Part shown: positions 35,755 through 43,431 of the stretch, piece by piece
How positions within the stretch are numbered: the stretch's first letter is position 1
Layout: each line of letters begins with the position of its first letter
Source: Mannheimia granulomatis
GTDB lineage: Bacteria > Pseudomonadota > Gammaproteobacteria > Enterobacterales > Pasteurellaceae
Direction of reading: 5' to 3'
DNA length: 64,000 nucleotides
Assembly: GCF_011455695.1 (NCBI RefSeq)
Contig: NZ_CP015030.1
Location: 2,159,716 to 2,223,715 of the forward strand
The notes under the pieces: generated by a model
Told to the model about the DNA's origin: nothing
The model's database searches: none
Seen by the model: the letters and a program-made list of their open reading frames with translations, nothing else
Program-made: the position numbers and the translations under genes

Positions 35755-35782
35755 AAACCCCTTGCATACAAGGGGTTTTATT
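35755..35782 (+). terminator. Terminator after iolC
   Basis: AAACCCCTTG (35755-35764) pairs exactly with CAAGGGGTTT (35769-35778) around CATA, followed by TATTTTG. Confidence 0.88.
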
Positions 35783-35813
35783 TTGCAAAAAATCAGAAAA
35801 AATTGACCGCTTG

Positions 35814-35926
35814 ATGCCCGAATTTTCCAAAAATAGGGAATATCGGGCAAAAAGAGCTAATTGAAAAAGCTAAGCTGCAAAATAGCTTTTAAGTTTGAGC
35901 TAAGGCTAATCTTTTTAGATAGCCTT
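35814..35926 (+). other. Series of hairpins in the leader of the RpiR-type gene
   Basis: Three stems follow each other before the regulator gene: TGCCCGA with TCGGGCA (35815-35849), AAAAGCTA with TAGCTTTT (35865-35890) and AAGGCTA with TAGCCTT (35902-35926). The last two end in T-rich runs. They may be weak terminators that shield the regulator from iolC read-through. Confidence 0.45.
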
Positions 35927-35937
35927 TTATCCCAAAA

Positions 35938-35986
35938 AGTGATCTGTTTGCAATTAGAAAAGAGTATAATGAAATAAAAATATCGA
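35938..35986. promoter_or_regulatory. Partial CRP and iol-like sites before the RpiR-type gene
   Basis: AGTGATCTGTTTGCAA (35938-35953) is a seven-of-ten CRP match, and ATGAAATAAAAATATCGA (35969-35986) carries one good arm of the iol palindrome and a poor second arm. They hint at autoregulation but are weak. Confidence 0.3.
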
Positions 35987-36002
35987 CTATAGGAATATTG
36001 AA

Positions 36003-36830
36003 ATGCATGAACCTACCCAACTTGCCCATTTTCAAGAAGAAATTCGTAAGCAATATGATGGACTCAGTAAGAGATTAAAACAAGTTGCTCAGTATGTATT
36101 AGATAACGGCAATAGTGTTGTTTTTGACACTGTTTCAACTATTGCTGATAGGGCAAATGTGCCACCCTCTACCTTAATACGTTTTGCCAATGCCTTTGGA
36201 TTTAGCGGTTTTAATGAGATAAAGCAGCTTTTTCGTCAGGATATGATGGAAAATACATCTCGCTATGCTGAGCGAGTACAGTTGTTCCGACAAATTGAGC
36301 CAGATGAAAATTCTTCAGATGGTACATTAAATCATATTTTAGATGTTTTTGTACAAGGCAATATGCAAGCCTTACAGCAACTTACCAGTCAGGTGAGTTC
36401 AGAACAATTAGAACAAACAGTAGAAATTTTAAATAGTGCTAAGCGGATTTTTATTGTTGGATTAAAGCGTTCATTCAGCATTGCTAATTATCTCAATTAT
36501 GCTTTACATCACTTAGATTATGATGTTTTTATGATTGATGGTTCCGGAGGGATGTTTGATGAACAGCTGGGGCGTATTCGAGAAGGTGATGCTGTTATTG
36601 CAATCAGCTTTTCTCCTTATGCTAATGAGACATTAAATGTTGTAAGTGCAACAGCAAGAACAGGAGTGAAGCATATTGCGATTACTGACAGCCAGCTCAG
36701 CCCATTGCTATCGTTTAGTGATGTGTCTTTTATTATCAAAGAGGCACAAGTTAGTGGTTTCCGCTCCCAATGTGCGACGATGACATTGGCACAGACTATT
36801 GCGGTGTCGCTAGCTTTGAAAAAAGCTTAA
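36003..36830 (+). CDS. RpiR-family regulator, probable IolR
   Basis: This 275-residue regulator has an N-terminal helix-turn-helix of the RpiR type (LKQVAQYVLDNGNSVVFDTV, IADRANVPPSTLIRFANAFG) and a C-terminal SIS sugar-phosphate-binding domain from about residue 125 (RIFIVGLKRSFSIANYL, GDAVIAISFSPYANET). Its position downstream of iolC makes it the likely inositol repressor; inositol regulators of several proteobacteria are RpiR-type. The effector is probably a phosphorylated late intermediate such as 2-deoxy-5-keto-gluconate 6-phosphate. It is the only iol-linked regulator in the window. Confidence 0.85.
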   Translation: MHEPTQLAHFQEEIRKQYDGLSKRLKQVAQYVLDNGNSVVFDTVSTIADRANVPPSTLIRFANAFGFSGFNEIKQLFRQDMMENTSRYAERVQLFRQIEPDENSSDGTLNHILDVFVQGNMQALQQLTSQVSSEQLEQTVEILNSAKRIFIVGLKRSFSIANYLNYALHHLDYDVFMIDGSGGMFDEQLGRIREGDAVIAISFSPYANETLNVVSATARTGVKHIAITDSQLSPLLSFSDVSFIIKEAQVSGFRSQCATMTLAQTIAVSLALKKA

Positions 36831-36858
36831 ATAATAGACCTCTTAGAGGTCTATTATT
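36830..36858. terminator. Bidirectional terminator between the RpiR-type and EIIB genes
   Basis: AATAATAGACCTCT (36830-36843) and AGAGGTCTATTATT (36845-36858) form a perfect inverted repeat with a one-base centre, between two convergent genes. Confidence 0.75.
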
Positions 36859-36877
36859 GATGACAGAGATAGTCTAT

Positions 36878-37108
36878 TTATAATAGGGCTTTAATTTCAT
36901 CACGGTATTGTGCTGATTTTGTACCAAAAATAATTTGTTGCGTATCAGCGACTTTAACCACATCTACAGCTCCAAGTTTTTTCAACATTGATTTATTTAA
37001 TAATCGGTTATTATGTAATACAACTCTTAAACGAGTTAAACATGCTTCTACCTGTTTAATATTTTCTTTGTTGCCGAGAGCTTCTAGAATTTTGTTAATA
37101 TCAGTCAT
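36878..37108 (-). CDS. Orphan PTS EIIB domain protein (glucose/sucrose class)
   Basis: This is a stand-alone 76-residue EIIB domain. Cys23 in VEACLTRLRVVL is the phosphorylation site of glucose/sucrose-class EIIB proteins, and LKKLGAVDVVKV plus QIIFGTKSAQYRDEI match the rest of the fold. No EIIC or EIIA is adjacent. I start it at 37108, where AGGGG precedes ATG; a longer frame from 37177 overlaps the end of hldD. It lies 35 bases after hldD on the same strand. It could pair with an EIIC elsewhere or act as a phosphorylation-dependent regulator; which is not visible here. Confidence 0.82.
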   Translation of the reverse strand: MTDINKILEALGNKENIKQVEACLTRLRVVLHNNRLLNKSMLKKLGAVDVVKVADTQQIIFGTKSAQYRDEIKALL

Positions 37109-37143
37109 ATATTCCCCTGTGGTATAAATTGTTGGAAATTTAT

Positions 37144-38088
37144 TTAGGAATTTCTGTTTATGGATTGATTTAACCATTCCATATATTCTGCTGTCCCTTG
37201 TGCAACGGTTTTGAATGTATCTTTATAACCTGCAGCACGGAGATTGGTTAGATCTGCTTGGGTAAATGTTTGATAGCGAGATTTTAAATGTTCAGGGAAT
37301 GGGATTGTTTCAATTTTTCCTCTGCCATGGTATTTAATAACTGCGTTGGCGACTTCTTCAAAAGATTCTGCTTTACCTGTTCCAAGGTTGAAAATACCCG
37401 ATACATTATTTTCCCAAGCCCATAAGTTCACTTTTGCCACATCTTCAACGTAGACGAAATCACGTAGGAATTGCTCAGAGCCAGCGAATAATTTCGGATT
37501 TTCTCCTTTTAACATTTGGTTGTTTAGGTGGAATGCAACGCTTGCCATTGAGCCTTTATGTTGCTCTCGTGGGCCATATACATTGAAATATTTAAAACCA
37601 CATACCGGAGAATAAGCTTCGGGTAAAACACGGCGTACATATTCATCAAATAAGAATTTCGAGTAGCCATAAGCATTTAATGGTCTTTCAAATTCACGTT
37701 TTTCGATAAAGTTATCGGAACGTCCGCCATAGGTTGCAGCACTTGATGCGTAGAAAAACGGAATTTGGCGATCTAAACAGAAATGTAATAAATCTTTTGA
37801 ATATTCGTAGTTATTTTGCATTAGATATTTCCCATCCCATTCAGTAGTTGCTGAACAAGCACCTTGGTGGAAAATAGCATCAATGTAACTAAAGTTATCT
37901 CCTGCAATAATAGCAGCAATGAAATCTTCTTTATCGCAATAGTCTGCAATATCTAAATCGACTAAATTGATAAATTTTTCACCATTTTTTAGATTATCTA
38001 CTACTAAAATGTCTTTACGACCAATTTTATTTAATGCTTTAATAATATTGCTGCCGATCATACCGGCACCACCGGTTACAATAATCAT
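37144..38088 (-). CDS. hldD: ADP-L-glycero-D-manno-heptose 6-epimerase
   Basis: HldD inverts C6 of ADP-D-glycero-D-manno-heptose to give the L,D-heptose used in the lipopolysaccharide inner core. The 314 residues align with the 310 of the E. coli enzyme along their length: [15 protein letters not shown] (NADP Rossmann motif, with M where E. coli has F), [18 protein letters not shown], the catalytic [13 protein letters not shown] and [20 protein letters not shown]. It sits in a small minus-strand run with the oxidoreductase upstream and the EIIB gene downstream; no other heptose gene is adjacent. Confidence 0.96.
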   Translation of the reverse strand: MIIVTGGAGMIGSNIIKALNKIGRKDILVVDNLKNGEKFINLVDLDIADYCDKEDFIAAIIAGDNFSYIDAIFHQGACSATTEWDGKYLMQNNYEYSKDLLHFCLDRQIPFFYASSAATYGGRSDNFIEKREFERPLNAYGYSKFLFDEYVRRVLPEAYSPVCGFKYFNVYGPREQHKGSMASVAFHLNNQMLKGENPKLFAGSEQFLRDFVYVEDVAKVNLWAWENNVSGIFNLGTGKAESFEEVANAVIKYHGRGKIETIPFPEHLKSRYQTFTQADLTNLRAAGYKDTFKTVAQGTAEYMEWLNQSINRNS

Positions 38089-38191
38089 ATTTTTTATCCT
38101 TTTTTAGTTAAATTGTGGTTATTATCGTTTTATCGTTTTGAATTTGCAAATGTTTAGGAAATTAGATTTCCTATATGAGATAAAAGAAAAG

Positions 38192-39235
38192 TTATGATAG
38201 ATAAACTTTCTGTCCCAATTTAGCACTTTCAAATGCTGATTCAATAATTTTCAGTACCCATATTACCTCATCTAATTTCACTATCGACTCTGCATTATGG
38301 CTGATACAATCATATAAGTTATCAAGTAAATCTTGATAACTTGCTTTCGTATTGGGATAAGGCTGACGAACAACATCGCCATTTACTTCTGTATGCAAAA
38401 TACCCCATTGTGTTTCTGCCTCTATATTCCAATTCCCTTTTGGAATAGTGCCATTTTTTAATAAATCTTCTTGGTTATCCGCATTTTGTTTCAGATAAGA
38501 GCCGAGTTTTCCATGTAAAACAAAGGTTGTGCTTGGTTCACGGGCATATTTACTGGCTTTTAGCACCATTTTAAAACCGTTAGCGTAGTAGAGCTGAATA
38601 TCGAAATTATCATCCACCAATGCACCTTCGTGCTGATAGCGGATATCTGCATATACCGCTTGTGGTTTGCCGAATAAATAAAGTGTTTGGTCAATTAAAT
38701 GCACGCCTAAGTCATAGACTAAGCCCGTCCCTTTATCTCCAGCCTCTTTCCAAGCTTTCGCATTTTTCTCTTTGGCATAGCGATCAAAACGAATTTCACA
38801 ATCCACTAGCTCACCTAACAACCCCTGCTGCATAATCGCTTTTGCGGTGGCAATATGGCTATCCCAGCGGCGATTTTGGTATACATAAAGGACTTTGCCT
38901 TGTTTTTTTGCCAATTCGGCCAATTCGATAGCTTCTATTGAACTTGCTACCAGTGGCTTTTCTACTAAAACGTGCTTATCCGCTAAAAGTGCCTCTTTCA
39001 CCATTGTATAATGGGTTTGATTCGGCGTGGTAATTACGACTAAATCAATTTCTGGGGTTAAAAGTGCGGAAAATTCTCGTACAGTTTCTACATTGGGTAG
39101 CCATTGTGCCGCATTATTACCGCTTCGTTCATACACCTTGCGTACATAAAAACGAGGATCTTGTTTGAAAAACGGAATGTGAAAAACACGGCTGGAATAA
39201 CCTGCTCCAGAGATGGCAATATTGATAGGTTGCAT
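38192..39235 (-). CDS. Gfo/Idh/MocA-family oxidoreductase (IolW/YvaA-like)
   Basis: This is a 347-residue NAD(P)-dependent dehydrogenase. ISGAGYSSRVFHIPFF at the N-terminus, VEKPLVASS with the catalytic lysine and YDLGVHLIDQTLYLFGKP with the D-x3-H pair define it. The N-terminal GxGxSxxxFHxPF pattern is typical of the subfamily that contains B. subtilis IolW, an NADP-dependent scyllo-inositol dehydrogenase. Being 1.4 kb from the iol regulator, it may serve scyllo-inositol use, but it is also next to hldD and the members vary in substrate. A terminator at 39275 isolates it from the gene upstream. Confidence 0.8.
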   Translation of the reverse strand: MQPINIAISGAGYSSRVFHIPFFKQDPRFYVRKVYERSGNNAAQWLPNVETVREFSALLTPEIDLVVITTPNQTHYTMVKEALLADKHVLVEKPLVASSIEAIELAELAKKQGKVLYVYQNRRWDSHIATAKAIMQQGLLGELVDCEIRFDRYAKEKNAKAWKEAGDKGTGLVYDLGVHLIDQTLYLFGKPQAVYADIRYQHEGALVDDNFDIQLYYANGFKMVLKASKYAREPSTTFVLHGKLGSYLKQNADNQEDLLKNGTIPKGNWNIEAETQWGILHTEVNGDVVRQPYPNTKASYQDLLDNLYDCISHNAESIVKLDEVIWVLKIIESAFESAKLGQKVYLS

Positions 39236-39274
39236 AGAAAATCCTCATAAAATTTTTATGTTGTTTGCCTAAAT

Positions 39275-39336
39275 AAACAAGCGGTCAGATTTTAGGAAAA
39301 TTTTGCAAAAAATGGATTAAATGCGACCGCTTGTTT
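39275..39336 (-). terminator. Inverted uptake-signal pair after the small lipoprotein gene
   Basis: AAACAAGCGGTC (39275-39286) is the complement of GACCGCTTGTTT (39325-39336). It lies just past the stop codon of the lipoprotein gene on the minus strand. Confidence 0.7.
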
Positions 39337-39338
39337 CA

Positions 39339-39623
39339 CTAATAATAGGCTTTGCAAACAATATCTTTTTCTTCGCAAAATATGTCACTATGGTTTGCAA
39401 GACATTGCTTTTGTACATTTAATTTAGCTCTACCTCGGCTACTATGTTCACTACGATATTCCCGAGTAAATGGCTTTAGAGTACAAATGTGAACCGCTCT
39501 GGAATCAATTTGATCCGAGACTCCAATTATAATCGGCATAGGGATACCGGCTTGATCTGTTGGAGCAACCGGTACAACACAGCCACTTAATAGTATGCTT
39601 AAACTCATTAACCAATAACGCAT
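39339..39623 (-). CDS. Small predicted lipoprotein, unknown function
   Basis: The 94-residue product has a short signal peptide with lipobox LLSGC, Cys15 being the lipid-anchored residue, followed by a proline-rich linker. The mature part is basic in the middle and contains four more cysteines (ICTL, KQCLA, IFCEE, IVCKA), which could form disulfides in the periplasm. AAGGAGA precedes the start. It is 142 bases downstream of the zinc-finger anti-sigma gene on the same strand and might belong to that regulon, but I recognise no family. Confidence 0.65.
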   Translation of the reverse strand: MRYWLMSLSILLSGCVVPVAPTDQAGIPMPIIIGVSDQIDSRAVHICTLKPFTREYRSEHSSRGRAKLNVQKQCLANHSDIFCEEKDIVCKAYY

Positions 39624-39764
39624 ATGTTTCTCCTTAATAAAATGAATAAAAAAGACAGTATATGATGGATTTTCCTAGGTTTGACTATACATATTAAGTG
39701 ATGTTCGAAAAGTTTTAAGTGGTTCTACCTTTAGGATTCTGAAAGTTATTTAACCAACAATAAA

Positions 39765-39950
39765 TCAGAACGGAACATCTCTATCGTCACAGTATGCTCT
39801 TAATATCTTGCCTAATTTCTTGGTATTTTTATTAAAATTGCGACATTTAGGGCATACCAAAAGATGTAACTGCAAACGCATGTGTTGTTGCAAACGAAGT
39901 TTCTCATCACATGACTGTGAAATAAGTTCTGTTGCTTGCCTGCATTTCAT
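39765..39950 (-). CDS. Zinc-finger anti-sigma factor
   Basis: This short protein of 61 residues reads as a zf-HC2/ZAS anti-sigma domain: Cys3, then His29-x3-Cys33-x2-Cys36 in HLLVCPKC bind zinc. Its start overlaps the stop of the ECF sigma gene by four bases (39947-39950), typical of a sigma/anti-sigma pair. It lacks a membrane segment, so it should sense a cytoplasmic signal. Redox-sensitive ZAS proteins release their sigma factor when the zinc cysteines are oxidised, which fits the methionine-sulfoxide repair genes next door; the function is inferred. Confidence 0.78.
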   Translation of the reverse strand: MKCRQATELISQSCDEKLRLQQHMRLQLHLLVCPKCRNFNKNTKKLGKILRAYCDDRDVPF

Positions 39951-40513
39951 TTTGATTCCTCTCTAAACCAATTGCGAGATAAACACTCTTGTAAACGTAA
40001 ACGGGCACGATAAAGTAATACATTTAAGTTAGAGAGAGAAATTTCGCATTCATGGCAAATTTCCGCACTACTCATCTCCAAATGTTCACGCATCATAAAT
40101 ACTCGTGCTTGCTGAGCGGGTAATTTATTTAAACAAATATCAAAAATTGCCCAAAATTCTTTTTGGTAAGTCGATTGAGCTATCCCACTCCATTCAGTCA
40201 CTTCTTGATGTTCCAACCAATGATCGTGCTGATCGAAAAAGGCATTTGGTGATTCTTCTTCCTCACATAGAGAGCTGACTGGAATATGCCGTTTTCGTGT
40301 TTTGAGTAAATCCAAAATTTTGTTTTTTAAAATGGCAAAAATCCAAGTTTTAAGTGCAGCTTCTCGCCGAAAAGAGGCTGAATGTTTATAGGCATTGGTT
40401 AAGGCATCCTGTACAGCATCCTCGGCTAAATCTTTATCGGCTAGTTGTAGGGTGGCAAATTTAATCATTTGCTTTCTAATCTCTTCTATCTGTGTAGAAG
40501 ATAGGCTCTTCAT
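39947..40513 (-). CDS. ECF-type RNA polymerase sigma factor
   Basis: This 188-residue sigma factor has region 2 with LAEDAVQDALTNAYKHSASF and the promoter-melting LKTWIFAILKNKILDLLKTR, and region 4 with LPAQQARVFMMREHLEMS and SLSNLNVLLYRARLRLQECL. It is divergent from msrPQ, with 118 bases between, and co-translated with the anti-sigma gene. In Azospira an ECF sigma factor controls yedY-type genes under reactive chlorine stress, and Haemophilus and Neisseria have ECF factors linked to methionine sulfoxide reductases. A similar role is likely here. I could not define a convincing -35/-10 pair in the spacer. Confidence 0.88.
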   Translation of the reverse strand: MKSLSSTQIEEIRKQMIKFATLQLADKDLAEDAVQDALTNAYKHSASFRREAALKTWIFAILKNKILDLLKTRKRHIPVSSLCEEEESPNAFFDQHDHWLEHQEVTEWSGIAQSTYQKEFWAIFDICLNKLPAQQARVFMMREHLEMSSAEICHECEISLSNLNVLLYRARLRLQECLSRNWFREESK

Positions 40514-40631
40514 ATATCTCCTTTAGGGAATTAAGATAACTTTCCCAATGAAAAATTACACTCATTTGTAAGAATTCTAGATCAGTTGAGTCCAAAATAA
40601 TAACAGCAATTCATAAAAAAGGGATAGTTCG

Positions 40632-41585
40632 ATGAAAAAATTAACAATTCAAGATGTGACACCTGAAACTATTTTCTACCAACGCCGTAAAATTATTACT
40701 GCGTTAGGTTTAGGTATTGCAGCTTCGGCATTGCCTAAAGTGGGTATGGCAGAAACACAAAGCCATTTGCAATCACTACAGTTTAAGCCAGATCCAAATA
40801 AAGGTCTTGAGCTCACACCGGAAAACAAAGTAATAGGCTATAACAATTTCTATGAATTTGGTGTTGATAAAAGTGCACCGGCAAAAAATGCGGCAAACTT
40901 TAAAACCGATCCTTGGACATTAGAAATTGGCGGTGAAGTTGAAAATCCGTTTAGTTTAAATCATCAACAATTGCTTAATACGTTTCCACTGGAAGAACGC
41001 ATTTATCGCTTCCGTTGTGTTGAAGCGTGGTCGATGGTTGTGCCGTGGATCGGCTTTGAGTTGGCACGCTTAATTGAGATGGCAAAACCTACCAGTAAAG
41101 CCAAATATGTGGTCTTTCACACTTTATATGATCCTGCACAAATGCCGGGGCAAAAAAATCGTTTGCTAGGCGGAGGAATTAACTATCCTTACGTAGAAGC
41201 TTTACGTTTAGATGAAGCATTAAATTCACTGACACTGCTTTCCGTCGGTTTATACGGTAAAACCTTACCACCGCAAAACGGTGCACCGATTCGCTTGGTC
41301 GTGCCTTGGAAATACGGCTTTAAAAGTATTAAGTCGATTGTCAAAATCACCTTTGCCGAAAAACGCCCACTTACTACTTGGGAAAGTCTTGCTCCAAACG
41401 AATACGGTTTTTATGCTAACGTAAACCCGAATGTTGATCATCCACGCTGGTCGCAAGCATCTGAACGAGTGATTGGTGCAGGTGGTTTATTATCAGTCAA
41501 ACGTCAACCAACATTAATGTTCAATGGCTACGAAAATGAAGTGGCAAATTTATACCGTGGCTTAGATTTAAAGGTGAACTACTAA
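40632..41585 (+). CDS. msrP: Protein-methionine-sulfoxide reductase catalytic subunit MsrP
   Basis: MsrP (YedY) is a periplasmic molybdopterin enzyme that reduces methionine sulfoxide in envelope proteins. The 317 residues begin with a Tat-type signal ([20 protein letters not shown]) and contain [26 protein letters not shown] with the molybdenum-ligating Cys129, and [19 protein letters not shown]. It aligns closely with the E. coli protein along its length. The stop overlaps the msrQ start by one base. Divergent orientation to the ECF sigma gene suggests induction by oxidative or hypochlorite stress. Confidence 0.96.
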   Translation: MKKLTIQDVTPETIFYQRRKIITALGLGIAASALPKVGMAETQSHLQSLQFKPDPNKGLELTPENKVIGYNNFYEFGVDKSAPAKNAANFKTDPWTLEIGGEVENPFSLNHQQLLNTFPLEERIYRFRCVEAWSMVVPWIGFELARLIEMAKPTSKAKYVVFHTLYDPAQMPGQKNRLLGGGINYPYVEALRLDEALNSLTLLSVGLYGKTLPPQNGAPIRLVVPWKYGFKSIKSIVKITFAEKRPLTTWESLAPNEYGFYANVNPNVDHPRWSQASERVIGAGGLLSVKRQPTLMFNGYENEVANLYRGLDLKVNY

Positions 41586-42169
41586 TGCTAACAGGATTAC
41601 GCATACTTATTCATCTTAGCTGCTTATTGCCGCTTATTTGGGTAGCGCAGCTATTATATACGGGTAATGAAACCGTATTGGGTGCCGATCCGATTAAAGA
41701 ACTGGAGCATTTTCTCGGTTATGGTGCGATCGTCATTTTTTGTGTCATGTTTTTACTTGGTATTGTCCTGCAATACTTAAAGAAAAATCAGTATCAAATT
41801 TTACGCCGCCCATTGGGATTATGGGCGTTTGTGTGGGCAGCGCTACACATCTCAAGCTATCTATTGCTAGAATTAAGCCTTGATGTCACGTTATTTTTTA
41901 GCGAGCTGGCCAGTCGCCCATATTTAATTTTAGGGGCTGCTGCTTTTTTCATTCTAAGCATAATGGCAGTGACTTCGTTGCCGATGTTAAAGCGAAAATT
42001 AGGAAAACGCTGGGGGACGATTCACCAGTGGGCTTATCCTGCATTAGTATTGGCGATGGTACATTATTATTGGTCGGTAAAAAGCGTAACATTCGATCCA
42101 ATTATCATTGGAATTTTAGTGTTGTTTATCGTTGCTCATAAAATACAGGCTAAATTTGCAAAAAAATAG
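41585..42169 (+). CDS. msrQ: MsrQ haem-binding membrane subunit
   Basis: MsrQ (YedZ) is a six-helix b-type haem protein that passes electrons from the quinone pool or a flavin reductase to MsrP. The 194 residues include LEHFLGYGAIVIFCVMFLLG, RPLGLWAFVWAALHISSYLL and GTIHQWAYPALVLAMVHYYW, whose histidines are the expected haem ligands. It overlaps msrP by one base in an ATGA-free TAATG junction, and a terminator at 42213 follows. Confidence 0.95.
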   Translation: MLTGLRILIHLSCLLPLIWVAQLLYTGNETVLGADPIKELEHFLGYGAIVIFCVMFLLGIVLQYLKKNQYQILRRPLGLWAFVWAALHISSYLLLELSLDVTLFFSELASRPYLILGAAAFFILSIMAVTSLPMLKRKLGKRWGTIHQWAYPALVLAMVHYYWSVKSVTFDPIIIGILVLFIVAHKIQAKFAKK

Positions 42170-42212
42170 CGAAATTACACCGCTTGCAGTAGGCAAGCTA
42201 CAAAAAATAATG

Positions 42213-42242
42213 GCATAAGTTTACTCACTTATGCTATTTTTT
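42213..42242. terminator. Bidirectional terminator between msrQ and ansB
   Basis: GCATAAGT (42213-42220) pairs exactly with ACTTATGC (42227-42234), followed by TATTTTTT on the plus strand and preceded by AAAAAATAA, which gives a T-run on the minus strand. Confidence 0.82.
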
Positions 42243-42259
42243 ATATGCTTTAAGGTTTA

Positions 42260-43309
42260 TTAAAAATCCTCAAAATATTGCTGAATCGTTTTGATATCTT
42301 TCGTTTGAGTTAAAGCCAGTTGCAATAACACACGGGCTTTTTGCGGATTTAACGTGCCGGAAGCAGCAAAGCCATATTTACTGTCATCAACCTCCGCATC
42401 ACGAGTGGTATAGCCTGTTGGCACACGAGAAGAACGTACCACCGCAACGCCTTTTTTCGCCGCTTCCTCTAATAATGCAAGGTTTGCCGCATTCATATTG
42501 CCATTACCAACACCTGCCACCACAATGCCTTGATAGCCTGCATCTAACAAGGCTTTAAGTGGCTCGGTCGGCATATTGGCATAAGCATAAATAATGCCGA
42601 CTTTTGGTAATTCACTTAATTCATTCGCATTAAATGGGGTATTAACGGTATGTTTGCTTTCTGGAGAGCGTTCATAGTCCACTTTACTATTGTGGACGTA
42701 ACCTAAAGAACCAAAATTTGGCGAACTAAATGTTTGCACCGCAGTCGTGCTGGTTTTAGTCACATCTCTCGCTCCCAATACCACATCGTTCATTGCCACT
42801 AACACACCACGCCCGACAGATTTGGGATCTTTTGCCACTACAACTGAGTTATATAAATTCAATGGACCATCGGCACTCTTTTCTGTTGCCGGACGCATTG
42901 CTCCCACCAATACCACAGGCTTCTCACATTTCACCGTCATATCAAGAAAATAAGCGGTTTCTTCCATTGTGTCTGTACCGTGGGTAATGACAAAGCCATC
43001 TGTTGTTGCACATTGTTGATTAATCGCTTTAACCAGTTTTAACCATACGTTATCCGACATATCCTGTGAACCAATTTTCACAATTTGCTCACCTTTAATA
43101 TTCGCTAATGCTTTCATCTCCGGCACAGCTTCAATTAAAGTTTCAATATTCAATTGCCCCGCTTGATAAGCACTACTATTTGCATTCTGCTGACTACCGG
43201 CAATAGTTCCGCCTGTCGCTAAAATAGTGATATTTGGTAATTCTGCCGCATTAGCTGTTACAAATAAGCCACCTAACATTGCTGCTAACGCTAATTTTTT
43301 GAATTTCAT
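42260..43309 (-). CDS. ansB: Periplasmic L-asparaginase II
   Basis: AnsB hydrolyses asparagine to aspartate and ammonia in the periplasm. The 349 residues start with a signal peptide (MKFKKLALAAMLGGLFVTANA) and contain both active-site loops: ILATGGTIAGS with the first nucleophilic threonine and VITHGTDTMEETAYFLD with the second Thr-Asp pair; GAMRPATEKSADGPLNLYN follows. AAGGAG precedes the start. It could supply aspartate for the Dcu-type carrier at 6709. It stands alone between msrQ and the AT-rich cyclase insert. Confidence 0.95.
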   Translation of the reverse strand: MKFKKLALAAMLGGLFVTANAAELPNITILATGGTIAGSQQNANSSAYQAGQLNIETLIEAVPEMKALANIKGEQIVKIGSQDMSDNVWLKLVKAINQQCATTDGFVITHGTDTMEETAYFLDMTVKCEKPVVLVGAMRPATEKSADGPLNLYNSVVVAKDPKSVGRGVLVAMNDVVLGARDVTKTSTTAVQTFSSPNFGSLGYVHNSKVDYERSPESKHTVNTPFNANELSELPKVGIIYAYANMPTEPLKALLDAGYQGIVVAGVGNGNMNAANLALLEEAAKKGVAVVRSSRVPTGYTTRDAEVDDSKYGFAASGTLNPQKARVLLQLALTQTKDIKTIQQYFEDF

Positions 43310-43431
43310 ATAAGGCTCCTTAATTTAAAAAAACTAAAGAGATCATACCGATAAATCAGTGTAAATAATTTGATCTGGTACATAAAAGTGAAAAGTAATT
43401 GCAGGGTAGAAATAGGTTATATCGCTATTTA

